Part shown: one piece after another, positions 50,255 through 59,318 of the stretch | Layout: each line of letters begins with the position of its first letter | Numbering within the stretch: the first letter of the stretch is position 1 | Assembly: GCA_030695945.1 (NCBI GenBank) | Contig: JAUYOG010000049.1 | Coordinates: 240,242 to 304,241, forward strand | Length of the DNA: 64,000 bases | Direction: 5' to 3' | Source of the DNA: Ramlibacter sp. | Lineage (GTDB): Bacteria > Pseudomonadota > Gammaproteobacteria > Burkholderiales > Burkholderiaceae_C | Notes under the pieces: generated by a model | Seen by the model: only the letters and a program-made list of their open reading frames with translations | What the model was told of the DNA's origin: nothing | The model's database searches: none | Translations under genes and position numbers: made by a program

Positions 50255-50938
50255 ATGGGCAATTTCATCGACCTGAAGGCCGCGGACGGCTTCGTGTTCC
50301 CGGCCTATGTGGCGCAGCCGGCCGACGCGCCCAAGGGCGGAATCGTAGTGGTGCAGGAGATCTTCGGCGTGAATTCGCATATCCGCTCGGTGGCGGACGG
50401 CTACGCCGCCCAGGGCTACCTGGCGGTGGCGCCTTCCACGTTCCATCGGGTCAAGCCCGGCGTGGACCTCGGCTACAGCGCCGACGACATGGCCGCGGGC
50501 ATGGCGCTCAAGGCGGCCGTGGAAGCGCTCCCGGCGCCCGGTGTGATGCAGGACATCCAGGCGGCGATCCGACACGCCGCGCAAGCCGGCAAGGTGGGTA
50601 TCGTCGGCTACTGCTGGGGCGGCCTGCTTACCTGGCGCGCCGCGTGCATGCTGGAGGGACTGGGTGCGGCCGTGCCGTATTACGGCGGCGGCATGACGAC
50701 GCCCGACGAAGCCGGGCGCGTGCCGAAGGTGCCCCTCACGGCGCACTTCGGCGACCAGGACCGCTGGATCTCGCTGGAAAGCGTCGAGGCGTTCAAACGG
50801 GCCCACCCCGAGGTCGAGGTGCACGTCTATCACGCCAACCACGGGTTCAATTGCGACCAGCGGGCCTCTTATGACGAGGCCTCGGCCACGCTGGCACGGG
50901 AGCGCACGTTGGCTTTTTTCGGCAAGCACCTGGGCTGA
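50255..50938 (+). CDS. dienelactone hydrolase family protein
   Basis: A 227-residue alpha/beta hydrolase. The ATG at 50255 is chosen because AGGAG ends 6 nt before it, whereas an ATG at 50249 directly touches AGGAG. The triad is Cys120 in GIVGYCWGG, Asp169 in HFGDQDRW and His196 in YHANHGF. Dienelactone hydrolases open lactones made during chlorocatechol breakdown, but most genomes carry several members with other ester substrates. It is followed 1 nt later by the amidohydrolase-family gene. Confidence 0.86.
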   Translation: MGNFIDLKAADGFVFPAYVAQPADAPKGGIVVVQEIFGVNSHIRSVADGYAAQGYLAVAPSTFHRVKPGVDLGYSADDMAAGMALKAAVEALPAPGVMQDIQAAIRHAAQAGKVGIVGYCWGGLLTWRAACMLEGLGAAVPYYGGGMTTPDEAGRVPKVPLTAHFGDQDRWISLESVEAFKRAHPEVEVHVYHANHGFNCDQRASYDEASATLARERTLAFFGKHLG

Positions 50939-50939
50939 A

Positions 50940-51917
50940 GTGGAAACTCACTCCCGAAACGCCTTTGCCGCGTGCCGGCTGCTGGCCGCCATGGCGTGCA
51001 CCGCCCTTTTCGGCGTTGCGCAGGCGGCGGAATACACAGGCCCGCTGTTCGACGCGCACCTGCATTACAACGACGAGGCGCAGTTGCCGCACCCGCTGCC
51101 CGATGTGCTGGCGCGGATGCAGCGCAGCGGCGTGAAGGCGATCGTCGCCAATTCGCGGCCCAATGACGGCACCCAGGCGCTGGCCTCGTCGCCGCTGACG
51201 CGGCAAGCGGGCGTGACGGTGGTGCCCTTCGTCCGGCTCTACCGCAATCGCGCCGACTACGACAACTGGTTTCGCGACGAATCGATCTACGACATGGTCC
51301 AGGCCGAGCTGGCGCGCGGCACGTCGTCCGGCCCGTTCCGCGGGATCGGCGAATTCCATCTCTATGACAGCGGCAACGCGAACGGACCCGTCGCGAAGAA
51401 GCTCATGGCGCTGGCCGAGGACAAGAACCTCGCGGTGCTGGCGCACGTGGACGACGTGGCGATCGACCTGCTGATGGCGAACACGCCGTCCAAGGGCCGG
51501 AAGGTGCGGTTGATCTGGGCGCACACGGGTATCGGCGGCTCGTCCGCTGCGCGCGTGGACCAGCTGTTCGCGAGGTACCCGCTGCTGATGGGCGAGCTGT
51601 CGTACCGGCCCGGCCTCACCTGCGACGCCGGCCCGCCGGCCGCCGGGCCGTCCCAAGCCGGGCGAGCCCCCTCGGGGGGCAGCGAGCCAAACGAAGTGCG
51701 GGAGCGTGGGGGCGCACGTCTTTGCCCTGAATGGCGCGACCTGCTGCTGAAATACCCGACGCGCTTCATGATCGGCTCCGACACCTGGGTCAACCAGCGC
51801 TGGCAGTACTACGAGGAGCTGATGAAGGGCTACCGCGTGTGGCTGGGCGATTTGCCGGCGGGCGCCGCGCGCCAGATCGGATGGGAAAATGGCGCCGCCC
51901 TCTTCGGCTTGAAATAA
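50940..51917 (+). CDS. amidohydrolase family exported protein, interrupted in frame by a repeat
   Basis: The 325-residue product begins at GTG 50940 with a signal peptide ([17 protein letters not shown]). The mature part has [10 protein letters not shown] (HxH metal ligands, about 37-46), [12 protein letters not shown] near 199 and [20 protein letters not shown] near 280, fitting the amidohydrolase_2 (TIM-barrel) family. A stretch of about 29 codons at 51633-51719 ([20 protein letters not shown] and on) is Pro/Gly/Ser-rich and encoded by palindromic DNA; the text on either side ([11 protein letters not shown] and LCPEWRDLL) reads as one continuous region. The frame is preserved, so the protein may be functional with a loop insertion. 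Confidence 0.85.
   Translation: METHSRNAFAACRLLAAMACTALFGVAQAAEYTGPLFDAHLHYNDEAQLPHPLPDVLARMQRSGVKAIVANSRPNDGTQALASSPLTRQAGVTVVPFVRLYRNRADYDNWFRDESIYDMVQAELARGTSSGPFRGIGEFHLYDSGNANGPVAKKLMALAEDKNLAVLAHVDDVAIDLLMANTPSKGRKVRLIWAHTGIGGSSAARVDQLFARYPLLMGELSYRPGLTCDAGPPAAGPSQAGRAPSGGSEPNEVRERGGARLCPEWRDLLLKYPTRFMIGSDTWVNQRWQYYEELMKGYRVWLGDLPAGAARQIGWENGAALFGLK
51633..51719. repeat. GC-rich palindromic repeat element inserted in a coding sequence
   Basis: This 87-nt segment holds GCCCCC (51666-51671)/GGGGGGC (51674-51680) and GCCCG/CGGGC arms (51631-51635, 51644-51648), plus GAGCGTGGGGGC at its end. Similar REP-like elements, with CTCGGGGGGCAGCGA and GGAGCGTGGGGGC, are scattered in Comamonadaceae genomes in my memory. 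Only this copy was seen in the window. Confidence 0.65.
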
Positions 51918-51935
51918 AAAGACACTTCGACCCTC

Positions 51936-52586
51936 ATGATCCAGCTGCATTACTACCCCAGCACCGCGTCCATGGTGCCGCACATCCTGCTCGAGGAGAT
52001 CGGCTTGCCCTACGAGCGCGTGCTGGTCGACCGCGCCGTCGGCGCGCACAAGGCGCCGGCCTACCTGAAGCTCAATCCCAACGGCCTGATCCCGGTGCTC
52101 ACCGACGGCGAGCTCGTGCTCTACGAAACCGCCGCGATCGCGCTGCACCTTTGCGACACGCATCCCCAGGCACAGCTGGCGCCGGCGGTGGGCAGCGTGG
52201 AACGGGCGCACTTCTACAAATGGCTGGTGTGGTGCACCAACACCCTGCAGGCCACCCTGATCGTCTACTTCTACCCCGAGCGCTGGATGGACGAGGGCAA
52301 TGAGGAGGGCGTCGCGCAACTGAAGGCGCACGCCGAGCGCAAGGTCGGCGGCCTGCTCGACCAGCTCGACGCCGAGCTCGCACGGCACGCAGGCCCCTGG
52401 TTCGCGGGCGCCGTGTTCTCGGCGCTCGATCCGTACGTGTTCACGCTGTGCCGCTGGACGCGCTATTTCAAGTCGTCGCCAGCTCGCGAGCGGCAACACT
52501 TGGGCCCTTACCTGCAACGCATGCTCGCGCGCCCCGCGGTCCAGCGCGTGATTGCCAACGAGAAGCTGGCCGCGCCCTTCGTCTAG
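51936..52586 (+). CDS. glutathione S-transferase family protein
   Basis: A 216-residue GST with the thioredoxin-like N-terminal domain (MIQLHYYPSTASMVPHILLEEIGLPY, LNPNGLIPVLTDGELVLYETAAIALHLCD at about 49-77) and an all-helical C-terminal domain. It belongs to the broad bacterial GST superfamily, which detoxifies electrophiles or supports aromatic catabolism. It is 18 nt after the amidohydrolase gene. Its stop overlaps the convergent DUF1003 gene by 4 nt. Confidence 0.88.
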   Translation: MIQLHYYPSTASMVPHILLEEIGLPYERVLVDRAVGAHKAPAYLKLNPNGLIPVLTDGELVLYETAAIALHLCDTHPQAQLAPAVGSVERAHFYKWLVWCTNTLQATLIVYFYPERWMDEGNEEGVAQLKAHAERKVGGLLDQLDAELARHAGPWFAGAVFSALDPYVFTLCRWTRYFKSSPARERQHLGPYLQRMLARPAVQRVIANEKLAAPFV

Positions 52587-53179
52587 GTCGGGTCTCTGCG
52601 GGGTGGCGGCTCGCCCGCCTCCTCGCGATAAGCCTCCTCGATCTGCTCGACCAGCGTGTCGGGCCGGGTCGCTTCCTCGAGCGCTCGCACCTGTGGATCG
52701 TCACCCACATGCGCGCCCACCTTCCTGGCAATGCGCTCCAGCATTTGCAGCGCCTTCGTGTTTTCCTGTTCGGCCAGCAGGTTGATCTGCAGGTCCAGCT
52801 GGTTGCGCCGCTCGGCCACGCGCATGTCGTAGTTCTGGCTGATCAGGATGAAGGTGGACAGGAAGATCGCCTCGAGCGACACGACGAGCGTGAGGAAGGT
52901 GAAGGGGTAGGGGTCGAAGGCGTTGAACCAGGGCAACGAGTTGTAGCCGATCCAGCTCGCGAATACCGCGATGTGGATCCACACGAAGGTGATGCTGCCG
53001 CAAAACCGCGCGATAGCGGCCGCCGCGCGGTCGGCGCCGGTGCGCCGGGCCATTGCGGCCTCCTCGAGCTCGCGCATGGCCTTGACGTTCTGCCGCGTGA
53101 CGTCGCTTCCCGTCTCGGAACTGCGGTAGGTCGAACTGCCCTTGGTGTTGTGGGAATGGGCGTGGTGAGGGCTGCTCAT
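52583..53179 (-). CDS. DUF1003 membrane protein
   Basis: A 198-residue protein. After a His-rich start (MSSPHHAHSHNTKG) come two adjacent membrane helices (FVWIHIAVFASWIGY about 65-79 and FTFLTLVVSLEAIFLSTFILI about 92-112) joined by NSLPWFNAFDPYPF, and a charged helical tail with RRNQLDLQINLLAEQE. This is the DUF1003 pattern, of unknown function. The start at 53179 is the third gene of the hemB-corA operon, 16 nt after corA. Confidence 0.88.
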   Translation of the reverse strand: MSSPHHAHSHNTKGSSTYRSSETGSDVTRQNVKAMRELEEAAMARRTGADRAAAAIARFCGSITFVWIHIAVFASWIGYNSLPWFNAFDPYPFTFLTLVVSLEAIFLSTFILISQNYDMRVAERRNQLDLQINLLAEQENTKALQMLERIARKVGAHVGDDPQVRALEEATRPDTLVEQIEEAYREEAGEPPPRRDPT

Positions 53180-53195
53180 GGCGCTGCCTTGGGAA

Positions 53196-54293
53196 CTACC
53201 GCCCGACGCGCGCAAGGTAGCGCTTGCGCCAGAAGACGACCAGCACCGTGAGCGCCACCGCGGCCATCAGGCCCAGCATGACCCACATTGCCTGCGCGGA
53301 GTGGATCAGCGGCAGGAACTCGAAATTCATGCCGAAGAAGCCGGTGATGAAGTTCAGCGGCAGGAACACGGCCGTCAGCGCCGTGAGCACCCGCATGATT
53401 TCGTTGGTACGGTGGCTGAGTGCCGAGAAGTGGATCTGCACCGCCGTCTCCGCGCCGTGCTCCATGCGGCGCACGTGATGCACCACGCGCTGGATGTGTT
53501 CGATCACGTCGCGCGCGCGGGCGAGCAGGCCGTCGCGCTCGGCCTGGGGCATCGAGGGCGCGGGCTGTTCCTGCTGCGTATCGAGCCACTCCTGCATGGC
53601 GTCATTCTGTTCCTCGCACAGGTCCTCGAGCATGTGCAGCGCCGTCCGCGCCGACATCAGTGCACCCCAGTCGGCGCCGCGCGGGCGCGGCCCCAGCAGC
53701 ACCTGCTGCCAGCGATCCAGTTCGCTGCCGAGATCCTTGCGCAGCTCCAGGTAGCTGTCGACCATCATGTTCAGCATGCGCAGCATCAGGTCCGAGGATC
53801 CGGTGGGAAGGCGGCTGCGCGCGGCGGCGCTCAATCCTTCGGCTTGCAGCGCGTCCGACAGGAAGCGCTGGATGAAGGTGTCGGCCGCGAAACAGCCCGC
53901 CGGGTGCACCGTGATCAGGAGCCGGTCGAACACCACGAAGCCCACGGCGCGGGTGCGGATCCGGCTGAAGGCCGCCAGCATGCCGGGCGCTGCGTCAGCT
54001 TCGTGCCCTTCGGTGCGAACCTCTGCTTCTGTGGCCAGCCGGCGGAAGATGACGAGGTCGTAGACCGAGGTGTAGTCGTAGTGCGACGGGTGGGAGCGAT
54101 TGCCCAGGTCTTTGAGGTGCAGGTCCAGCACCGCCGAGCCGCCCAGCGACTGCGCCGCCTGCTGCAGCACGGCGGTTTCGCTCTGCAGTGACTCCCGCTC
54201 GAGGTAGATCCACACGAAACCGGACCGCGGCGCCGCAGTCGGGACCTGCTCGAGGAATCGGAGGGTGCCAGCCGCGAACTCGACGATGTGCAT
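53196..54293 (-). CDS. CorA-family divalent-metal transporter
   Basis: A 365-residue CorA/ZntB-type protein. The long cytoplasmic domain ends in a membrane-proximal helix with SHRTNEIMRVLTALTAVFLPLNFITGFFGMNFEF (about 290-324), containing the GMN motif that forms the pore entrance, and a second membrane helix (WVMLGLMAAVALTVLVVFW). Metal (Mg2+, Zn2+, Co2+) cannot be decided by sequence. Start 54293 (MHIVEFAAGTL); a longer open frame lies antisense to other genes. It follows hemB by 14 nt. Confidence 0.88.
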   Translation of the reverse strand: MHIVEFAAGTLRFLEQVPTAAPRSGFVWIYLERESLQSETAVLQQAAQSLGGSAVLDLHLKDLGNRSHPSHYDYTSVYDLVIFRRLATEAEVRTEGHEADAAPGMLAAFSRIRTRAVGFVVFDRLLITVHPAGCFAADTFIQRFLSDALQAEGLSAAARSRLPTGSSDLMLRMLNMMVDSYLELRKDLGSELDRWQQVLLGPRPRGADWGALMSARTALHMLEDLCEEQNDAMQEWLDTQQEQPAPSMPQAERDGLLARARDVIEHIQRVVHHVRRMEHGAETAVQIHFSALSHRTNEIMRVLTALTAVFLPLNFITGFFGMNFEFLPLIHSAQAMWVMLGLMAAVALTVLVVFWRKRYLARVGR

Positions 54294-54307
54294 GCGCGGA
54301 TTTTGCG

Positions 54308-55479
<1,172 letters not shown>

Positions 55480-55485
55480 ACGGCT

Positions 55486-55583
55486 GGGCGGTTCGCCGCT
55501 CCCCGCTTTTCCTCCCTGAGCGGGTGCCTTAATGTGTGACAGCAAAAAGGCTTACCACCCCGGCCTTGAGCCGGGGTTTTTTT
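55486..55583 (+). ncRNA. candidate small RNA or hemJ leader attenuator
   Basis: About 98 nt fold into four elements: a 5' hairpin GGGCGG (55486-55491)/CCGCTC (55496-55501) with TTCG loop; CCCGC (55502-55506)/GCGGG (55520-55524) with loop TTTTCCTCCCTGA, complementary to the Shine-Dalgarno core; GCCTT (55526-55530)/AAGGC (55547-55551); and the terminator at 55558-55583. AAGGC could instead pair with GCCTT at 55563-55567 inside the terminator. It may be an independent small RNA or a leader controlling hemJ. I recognise no known family. Confidence 0.45.
55558..55583 (+). terminator. intrinsic terminator upstream of hemJ
   Basis: CCCCGGC (55558-55564) and GCCGGGG (55570-55576) form a perfect stem with loop CTTGA, followed by seven T residues. 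It ends 23 nt before the hemJ start codon. Confidence 0.9.
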
Positions 55584-55606
55584 GGGGCCCCACTACACTT
55601 GCGCCC

Positions 55607-56035
55607 ATGCTTTGGGTCAAGTCCCTTCACATCGTTTTCATCGCAAGCTGGTTCGCCGGGCTCTTCTACCTGCCGCGCATCTTCGTCAACCTGGCGATGG
55701 TGCCGGCGGGGTCGAACGCGGAGCGCGAGCGGTTGTTGTTGATGGCCCGCAAGCTGCTGCGCTTCAGTACGGTGATCGCGGTGCCGGCGCTGGGGCTGGG
55801 CCTGTGGCTCTGGCTGGGCTATGGAATCGGGCGAGGCACGGGAGCGGGCTGGCTGACCGCCAAGCTGCTTGTGGTGGCGCTTGCCATCGCGTACCACGGG
55901 GCTTGCGCGCCGCTGCTGCGGCACTTCGAGGCAGGGCTGAACCGGCACTCCCATGTCTGGTACCGCTGGTTCAACGAGGTCCCGATCCTGTTGATGCTGG
56001 TGGCCGTGGTGCTGGCCGTGGTCAAACCCTTCTGA
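55607..56035 (+). CDS. hemJ: protoporphyrinogen oxidase HemJ / CopD-like membrane protein
   Basis: The 142-residue protein begins MLWVKSLHIVFIASWFAGLFYLPRIFV with the conserved His of the first helix, and has four membrane helices; ARKLLRF and the C-terminal WYRWFNEVPILLMLVAVV are HemJ (UPF0093) features. HemJ oxidises protoporphyrinogen IX in the membrane. The divergent position next to hemB supports the haem role over a CopD copper role. No good ribosome binding site precedes it, and a terminator lies just upstream. It starts a five-gene operon. Confidence 0.82.
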   Translation: MLWVKSLHIVFIASWFAGLFYLPRIFVNLAMVPAGSNAERERLLLMARKLLRFSTVIAVPALGLGLWLWLGYGIGRGTGAGWLTAKLLVVALAIAYHGACAPLLRHFEAGLNRHSHVWYRWFNEVPILLMLVAVVLAVVKPF

Positions 56036-56047
56036 GGGCGTCCGGGG

Positions 56048-57175
56048 ATGCACAAGACCTCCGCGTGGCCCCTGTCCCAGGCCTATGCGGCGCTGATCGT
56101 CTATGCCAGCCTGTACCCGTTTTCGGGCTGGCGTGACCAGGGCATCGCGCCATGGGAGTTCCTGTGGAGTTCGCTGCCCCGGTACTGGACCGGCTTCGAC
56201 GTGGCGGCGAATGTGGCGGGCTACGTGCCGCTCGGGTTCCTGCTGGCCCTGAGTTTCCTGCGCCGCGGCAGGCAGCGCCGTTCCCCGCCCACCAACCTGG
56301 CGGCCATCATGGTCGCGGTGCTCACGGCGGCGGTGCTGGCGCTGTGGATGGAGGCGCTGCAAACTTACCTGCCGTCGCGCGTGCCATCGAACGTGGATTT
56401 CGGGCTCAACGTTGCCGGCGCCCTGCTCGGCGCCGTCGTGGCGGGCGGGCTGGAACTGGCGGGCGCGATCGACCGCTGGAGCCGGTTTCGCGTCCGCTGG
56501 TTCGTGGAAGACGCCCGCGGGGCACTGGTGTTGCTGGCGCTGTGGCCCTTCGCACTGCTGTTCCCGGCCGCGGTCCCGCTGGGCCTGGGCCAGGTGTTCG
56601 AGCGCGTCGAAACGGCCCTGGCGGACTGGTTGCTCGACACGCCTTTCCTGGAATGGCTCCCGGTGCGCGACGTCGAGCTGCAGCCGCTGGTGCCCGTCAC
56701 GGAACTGGTGTGCGTGGCCCTGGGGGCACTGGTGCCCTGCCTGCTGGGGTACTCGATCATTCGCTCGACGGGCCGCCGGGCGCTGTTCGCCGTCGCCGCT
56801 GTCGGCATGGGCATCGGCGCCACCGCGCTTTCGGCGGCGCTGAGTTGGGGGCCTTCTCACGCATGGGCCTGGTTGAGCCTGCCCGTATCGGTCGGCCTCG
56901 CGGCGGCGCTCGTGCTGGCGCTGTCGTTCCTGCCCATTGCTGCCCGGGGCTGCGCCGCGCTGGTGCTGGTGGCGCTGGTGGTGCATCTGAGCTTGCTGAA
57001 CCAGGCGCCCGCCAGCGCCTACTTCGCGCATACGCTGCAGACGTGGGAGCAGGGACGTTTCATCCGGTTCAACGGCCTGGCCCAATGGCTGGGATGGCTC
57101 TGGCCTTATGCCGCACTGGCCTATGTCATGGTTCGCGTTTCGCGCGGGGATCCGCAAAATAGAATGGCGGCATGA
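56048..57175 (+). CDS. VanZ-like family membrane protein
   Basis: A 375-residue protein with about eight hydrophobic segments. The N-terminal half has VYASLYPFSGW, ANVAGYVPLGFLLAL (about 57-71), MEALQTYLPSRVPSNVDFGLNVAGALLGA (about 102-130), the VanZ core with the conserved Pro-Ser and Asn residues. VanZ contributes to teicoplanin resistance in enterococci; in Proteobacteria its role is unknown. It follows hemJ by 12 nt and overlaps the ferredoxin gene by 4 nt. Confidence 0.85.
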   Translation: MHKTSAWPLSQAYAALIVYASLYPFSGWRDQGIAPWEFLWSSLPRYWTGFDVAANVAGYVPLGFLLALSFLRRGRQRRSPPTNLAAIMVAVLTAAVLALWMEALQTYLPSRVPSNVDFGLNVAGALLGAVVAGGLELAGAIDRWSRFRVRWFVEDARGALVLLALWPFALLFPAAVPLGLGQVFERVETALADWLLDTPFLEWLPVRDVELQPLVPVTELVCVALGALVPCLLGYSIIRSTGRRALFAVAAVGMGIGATALSAALSWGPSHAWAWLSLPVSVGLAAALVLALSFLPIAARGCAALVLVALVVHLSLLNQAPASAYFAHTLQTWEQGRFIRFNGLAQWLGWLWPYAALAYVMVRVSRGDPQNRMAA

Positions 57176-57513
57176 CCGAGACGAACCAGTCGTATTACGA
57201 GCGCCACATCTTTTTCTGCCTGAACCAGCGGGATAACGGCGAGGCCTCGTGCGCGCAGCACCATGCGCGGGAGGCCTATGACCGCTGCAAGGCGCAGGTG
57301 AAGGCCCTGGGGCTGGCCGGCCCCGGACAGGTGCGCGTGAACCAGGCCGGGTGCATGAACCGCTGCGCCGCCGGACCGGTGGCCGTGGTCTACCCCGAGG
57401 CCGTCTGGTACACGTACGTGGACGAACACGACATCGACGAGATCGTGGAGTCCCACCTCAAGAACGGCCGCGTCGTGGAGCGCCTGCTGACGCCGCCTCA
57501 TCTCGGTCGATAG
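57172..57513 (+). CDS. thioredoxin-like [2Fe-2S] ferredoxin
   Basis: A 113-residue protein. The cluster ligands are Cys16 and Cys27 (spaced by ten residues) and Cys61 and Cys65 (QAGCMNRCAAGP), the arrangement of thioredoxin-like 2Fe-2S ferredoxins (Shethna-type) also found in NuoE. It carries electrons in the cytoplasm; the partner is unknown. It is translationally coupled to the VanZ-like gene by ATGA overlap. Confidence 0.9.
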   Translation: MTETNQSYYERHIFFCLNQRDNGEASCAQHHAREAYDRCKAQVKALGLAGPGQVRVNQAGCMNRCAAGPVAVVYPEAVWYTYVDEHDIDEIVESHLKNGRVVERLLTPPHLGR

Positions 57514-57520
57514 CTTGCGG

Positions 57521-58150
57521 ATGAATTCACTGACCCGCCGTTTCCGGGTGGCCGGACCCGCCGGCACGATGGAAGTCTTGCGCGATGAGCCCGCCGCCGG
57601 GCATTCGATTCGCGGCACCGCAGTGATCGCGCATCCGCACCCGCTGTTCGGCGGGACGATGGACAACAAGGTGGTGCAGACGCTGGCGCGCGCTTTCGTC
57701 CAGTCCGGCTGGGTGGCGCTGCGCTTCAACTTTCGCGGCGTGGGCGCAAGCGAGGGCGCGCACGACGAGGGCCGCGGCGAGACGCAGGACATGCTGGCCC
57801 TGGTCGCCGACCAGGCCGGCGAAGGCCCGCTCGCGCTCGCGGGCTTCTCGTTCGGGTCCTTCGTCGCTGCGCGCGCGGTCGAATCGCTGTGGGGCACGCG
57901 CGCCATCGAGAAGATTGTGCTGGTGGGCACCGCGGCTTCGCGCTTCGAGGTGGCCGCCCTGCCGCACGAGGCCCATGACAGGGCCCTCGTCGTGCACGGC
58001 GAGCAGGATGACACGGTGCCGCTGGCGGCGGTGTTGGATTGGGCGCGGCCCCAGTCACTTCCCGTTACGGTGGTTCCCGGGGGCGGCCATTTCTTTCACG
58101 GACAATTGCCGCTCCTGAAAAGCCTGGTGCTGCGGCACCTCCGTTCCTGA
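57521..58150 (+). CDS. alpha/beta hydrolase (dienelactone hydrolase-like)
   Basis: A 209-residue protein with AVIAHPHPLFGGTMDNKVVQTLARA (about 36-60), FNFRGVGASEG (about 69-79), the nucleophile in LAGFSFGSF (about 104-112), Asp in HGEQDDTVP near 155 and His in GGGHFFHG near 183. This set is the DUF3530/COG2945 alpha/beta hydrolase pattern seen in Proteobacteria. Substrate unknown. ATG 57521 is used rather than TTG 57515. The ferredoxin gene ends 7 nt upstream. Confidence 0.86.
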   Translation: MNSLTRRFRVAGPAGTMEVLRDEPAAGHSIRGTAVIAHPHPLFGGTMDNKVVQTLARAFVQSGWVALRFNFRGVGASEGAHDEGRGETQDMLALVADQAGEGPLALAGFSFGSFVAARAVESLWGTRAIEKIVLVGTAASRFEVAALPHEAHDRALVVHGEQDDTVPLAAVLDWARPQSLPVTVVPGGGHFFHGQLPLLKSLVLRHLRS

Positions 58151-58160
58151 ACCGGTATCC

Positions 58161-59318
58161 ATGAAAAAAACCCTGCGCGCGCTGCTGGCGCCTTTTCTCT
58201 TCCTTCTGTCCTTTGCCGCCGCGGCCCAGGTGCCGCAACCTCCGGAAATCGCGGCGCGCAGCTACATGCTGCTCGACGTGTCGGCCAACCAGGTGCTGGC
58301 CGCCCGCGACATCGACGTCCCGGTGGAGCCGGCGTCGCTGACCAAGCTCATGACCCAGTACCTGGTCTTCGATGCGCTGCGCAGCAAGAAGATCGACTTG
58401 AAGCAGGGGCTGCCGGTCAGCCCCAGGGCCTGGAAGATGCCGGGCTCCCGCATGTTCATCGACCCCAGCATGCAGGTCCCCGTGGACGATCTGATCAAGG
58501 GCATGATCGTGCAGTCGGGCAACGACGCGACGGTCGCCCTCGCCGAAGGCGTGGGCGGCACCGCCGAGCGCTTTGTCCAGCTCATGAACGACCAAGCCAA
58601 GGCGTTCGGGATGAAAGGGACGGCTTACAAGAACCCCGAAGGCCTGACCGAGGCCGGCCACATCACCACGGCGCGGGACCTGAGCATCTTGTCGACCCGC
58701 CTGATGCAGGACTTCCCGGAATACATGCACTACTACGCGATCAAGAAGTATCGCTACGAGGGCACGCCGACGGCCAACGACACCAATCGCAACATGCTGC
58801 TGTTCCGGGACCCGACGGTCGATGGCCTGAAAACCGGCCACACGGCCGCGGCCGGCTACTGCCTGATCGCCACCGCCAAGCGCGACTTCCCGAACATGGG
58901 CGCGCGCCGCCTCCTGGTGATCGTCCTGGGCGCCAGCAGCGAGACTGCCCGCGCCAACGAAGCGCAGAAGCTCCTCAACTGGGGCTATACCGCGTACGAG
59001 GGCATCAAGCTGTTCGATGCGAACCAGGCTGTCGTCACGCCCCAGGTTTGGAAGGGCGCGCAGAAGACGGCCAAGCTCGGCCGCCCCGAAGCGGTGGTGG
59101 TGGCGGTGCCCGCGGGCACCGCCTCGCGGGTCAAGACGCAGGTCGCGCGGCCCGACCCCCTGATTGCGCCACTCACCAAGGGGCAGTCGGTCGGGACGCT
59201 GAAAATCAGTTCGGGTGACCAACAGCTGCTGGAGGTGCCGCTCGTGGCGCTGGAGTCGGTCGAGCAGGCAGGGGTGTTCAGCCGCGCCTGGGATGCGGTC
59301 CGTCTCTGGATCAAGTGA
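58161..59318 (+). CDS. dacC: D-alanyl-D-alanine carboxypeptidase (PBP5/6 type)
   Basis: A 385-residue protein with a signal peptide (LLAPFLFLLSFAAAAQ). The penicillin-binding motifs are SLTK (59-62, nucleophile Ser59), SGN (119-121) and KTG (224-226). A C-terminal beta domain and an amphipathic end (AWDAVRLWIK) anchor it to the inner membrane. It trims the terminal D-Ala of peptidoglycan stem peptides. It lies 10 nt after the hydrolase gene, and its end overlaps the convergent GNAT gene by 8 nt. The symbol choice among dacA/dacC is uncertain. Confidence 0.9.
   Translation: MKKTLRALLAPFLFLLSFAAAAQVPQPPEIAARSYMLLDVSANQVLAARDIDVPVEPASLTKLMTQYLVFDALRSKKIDLKQGLPVSPRAWKMPGSRMFIDPSMQVPVDDLIKGMIVQSGNDATVALAEGVGGTAERFVQLMNDQAKAFGMKGTAYKNPEGLTEAGHITTARDLSILSTRLMQDFPEYMHYYAIKKYRYEGTPTANDTNRNMLLFRDPTVDGLKTGHTAAAGYCLIATAKRDFPNMGARRLLVIVLGASSETARANEAQKLLNWGYTAYEGIKLFDANQAVVTPQVWKGAQKTAKLGRPEAVVVAVPAGTASRVKTQVARPDPLIAPLTKGQSVGTLKISSGDQQLLEVPLVALESVEQAGVFSRAWDAVRLWIK

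Noticed and set aside
55607..56035. Copper export protein CopD
   Set aside because: Length of 142 residues, the N-terminal motif and hemB next door favour HemJ; CopD proper is longer and sits with copC or a YcnJ-type gene.
55529..57157. 542-codon antisense frame over hemJ and vanZ-like gene
   Set aside because: Gln/Arg/His-rich shadow frame overlapping two membrane-protein genes with clear helices.
57172..57513. Subunit of NADH dehydrogenase (NuoE)
   Set aside because: Only the C-terminal ferredoxin fold is present and no nuo genes are nearby.
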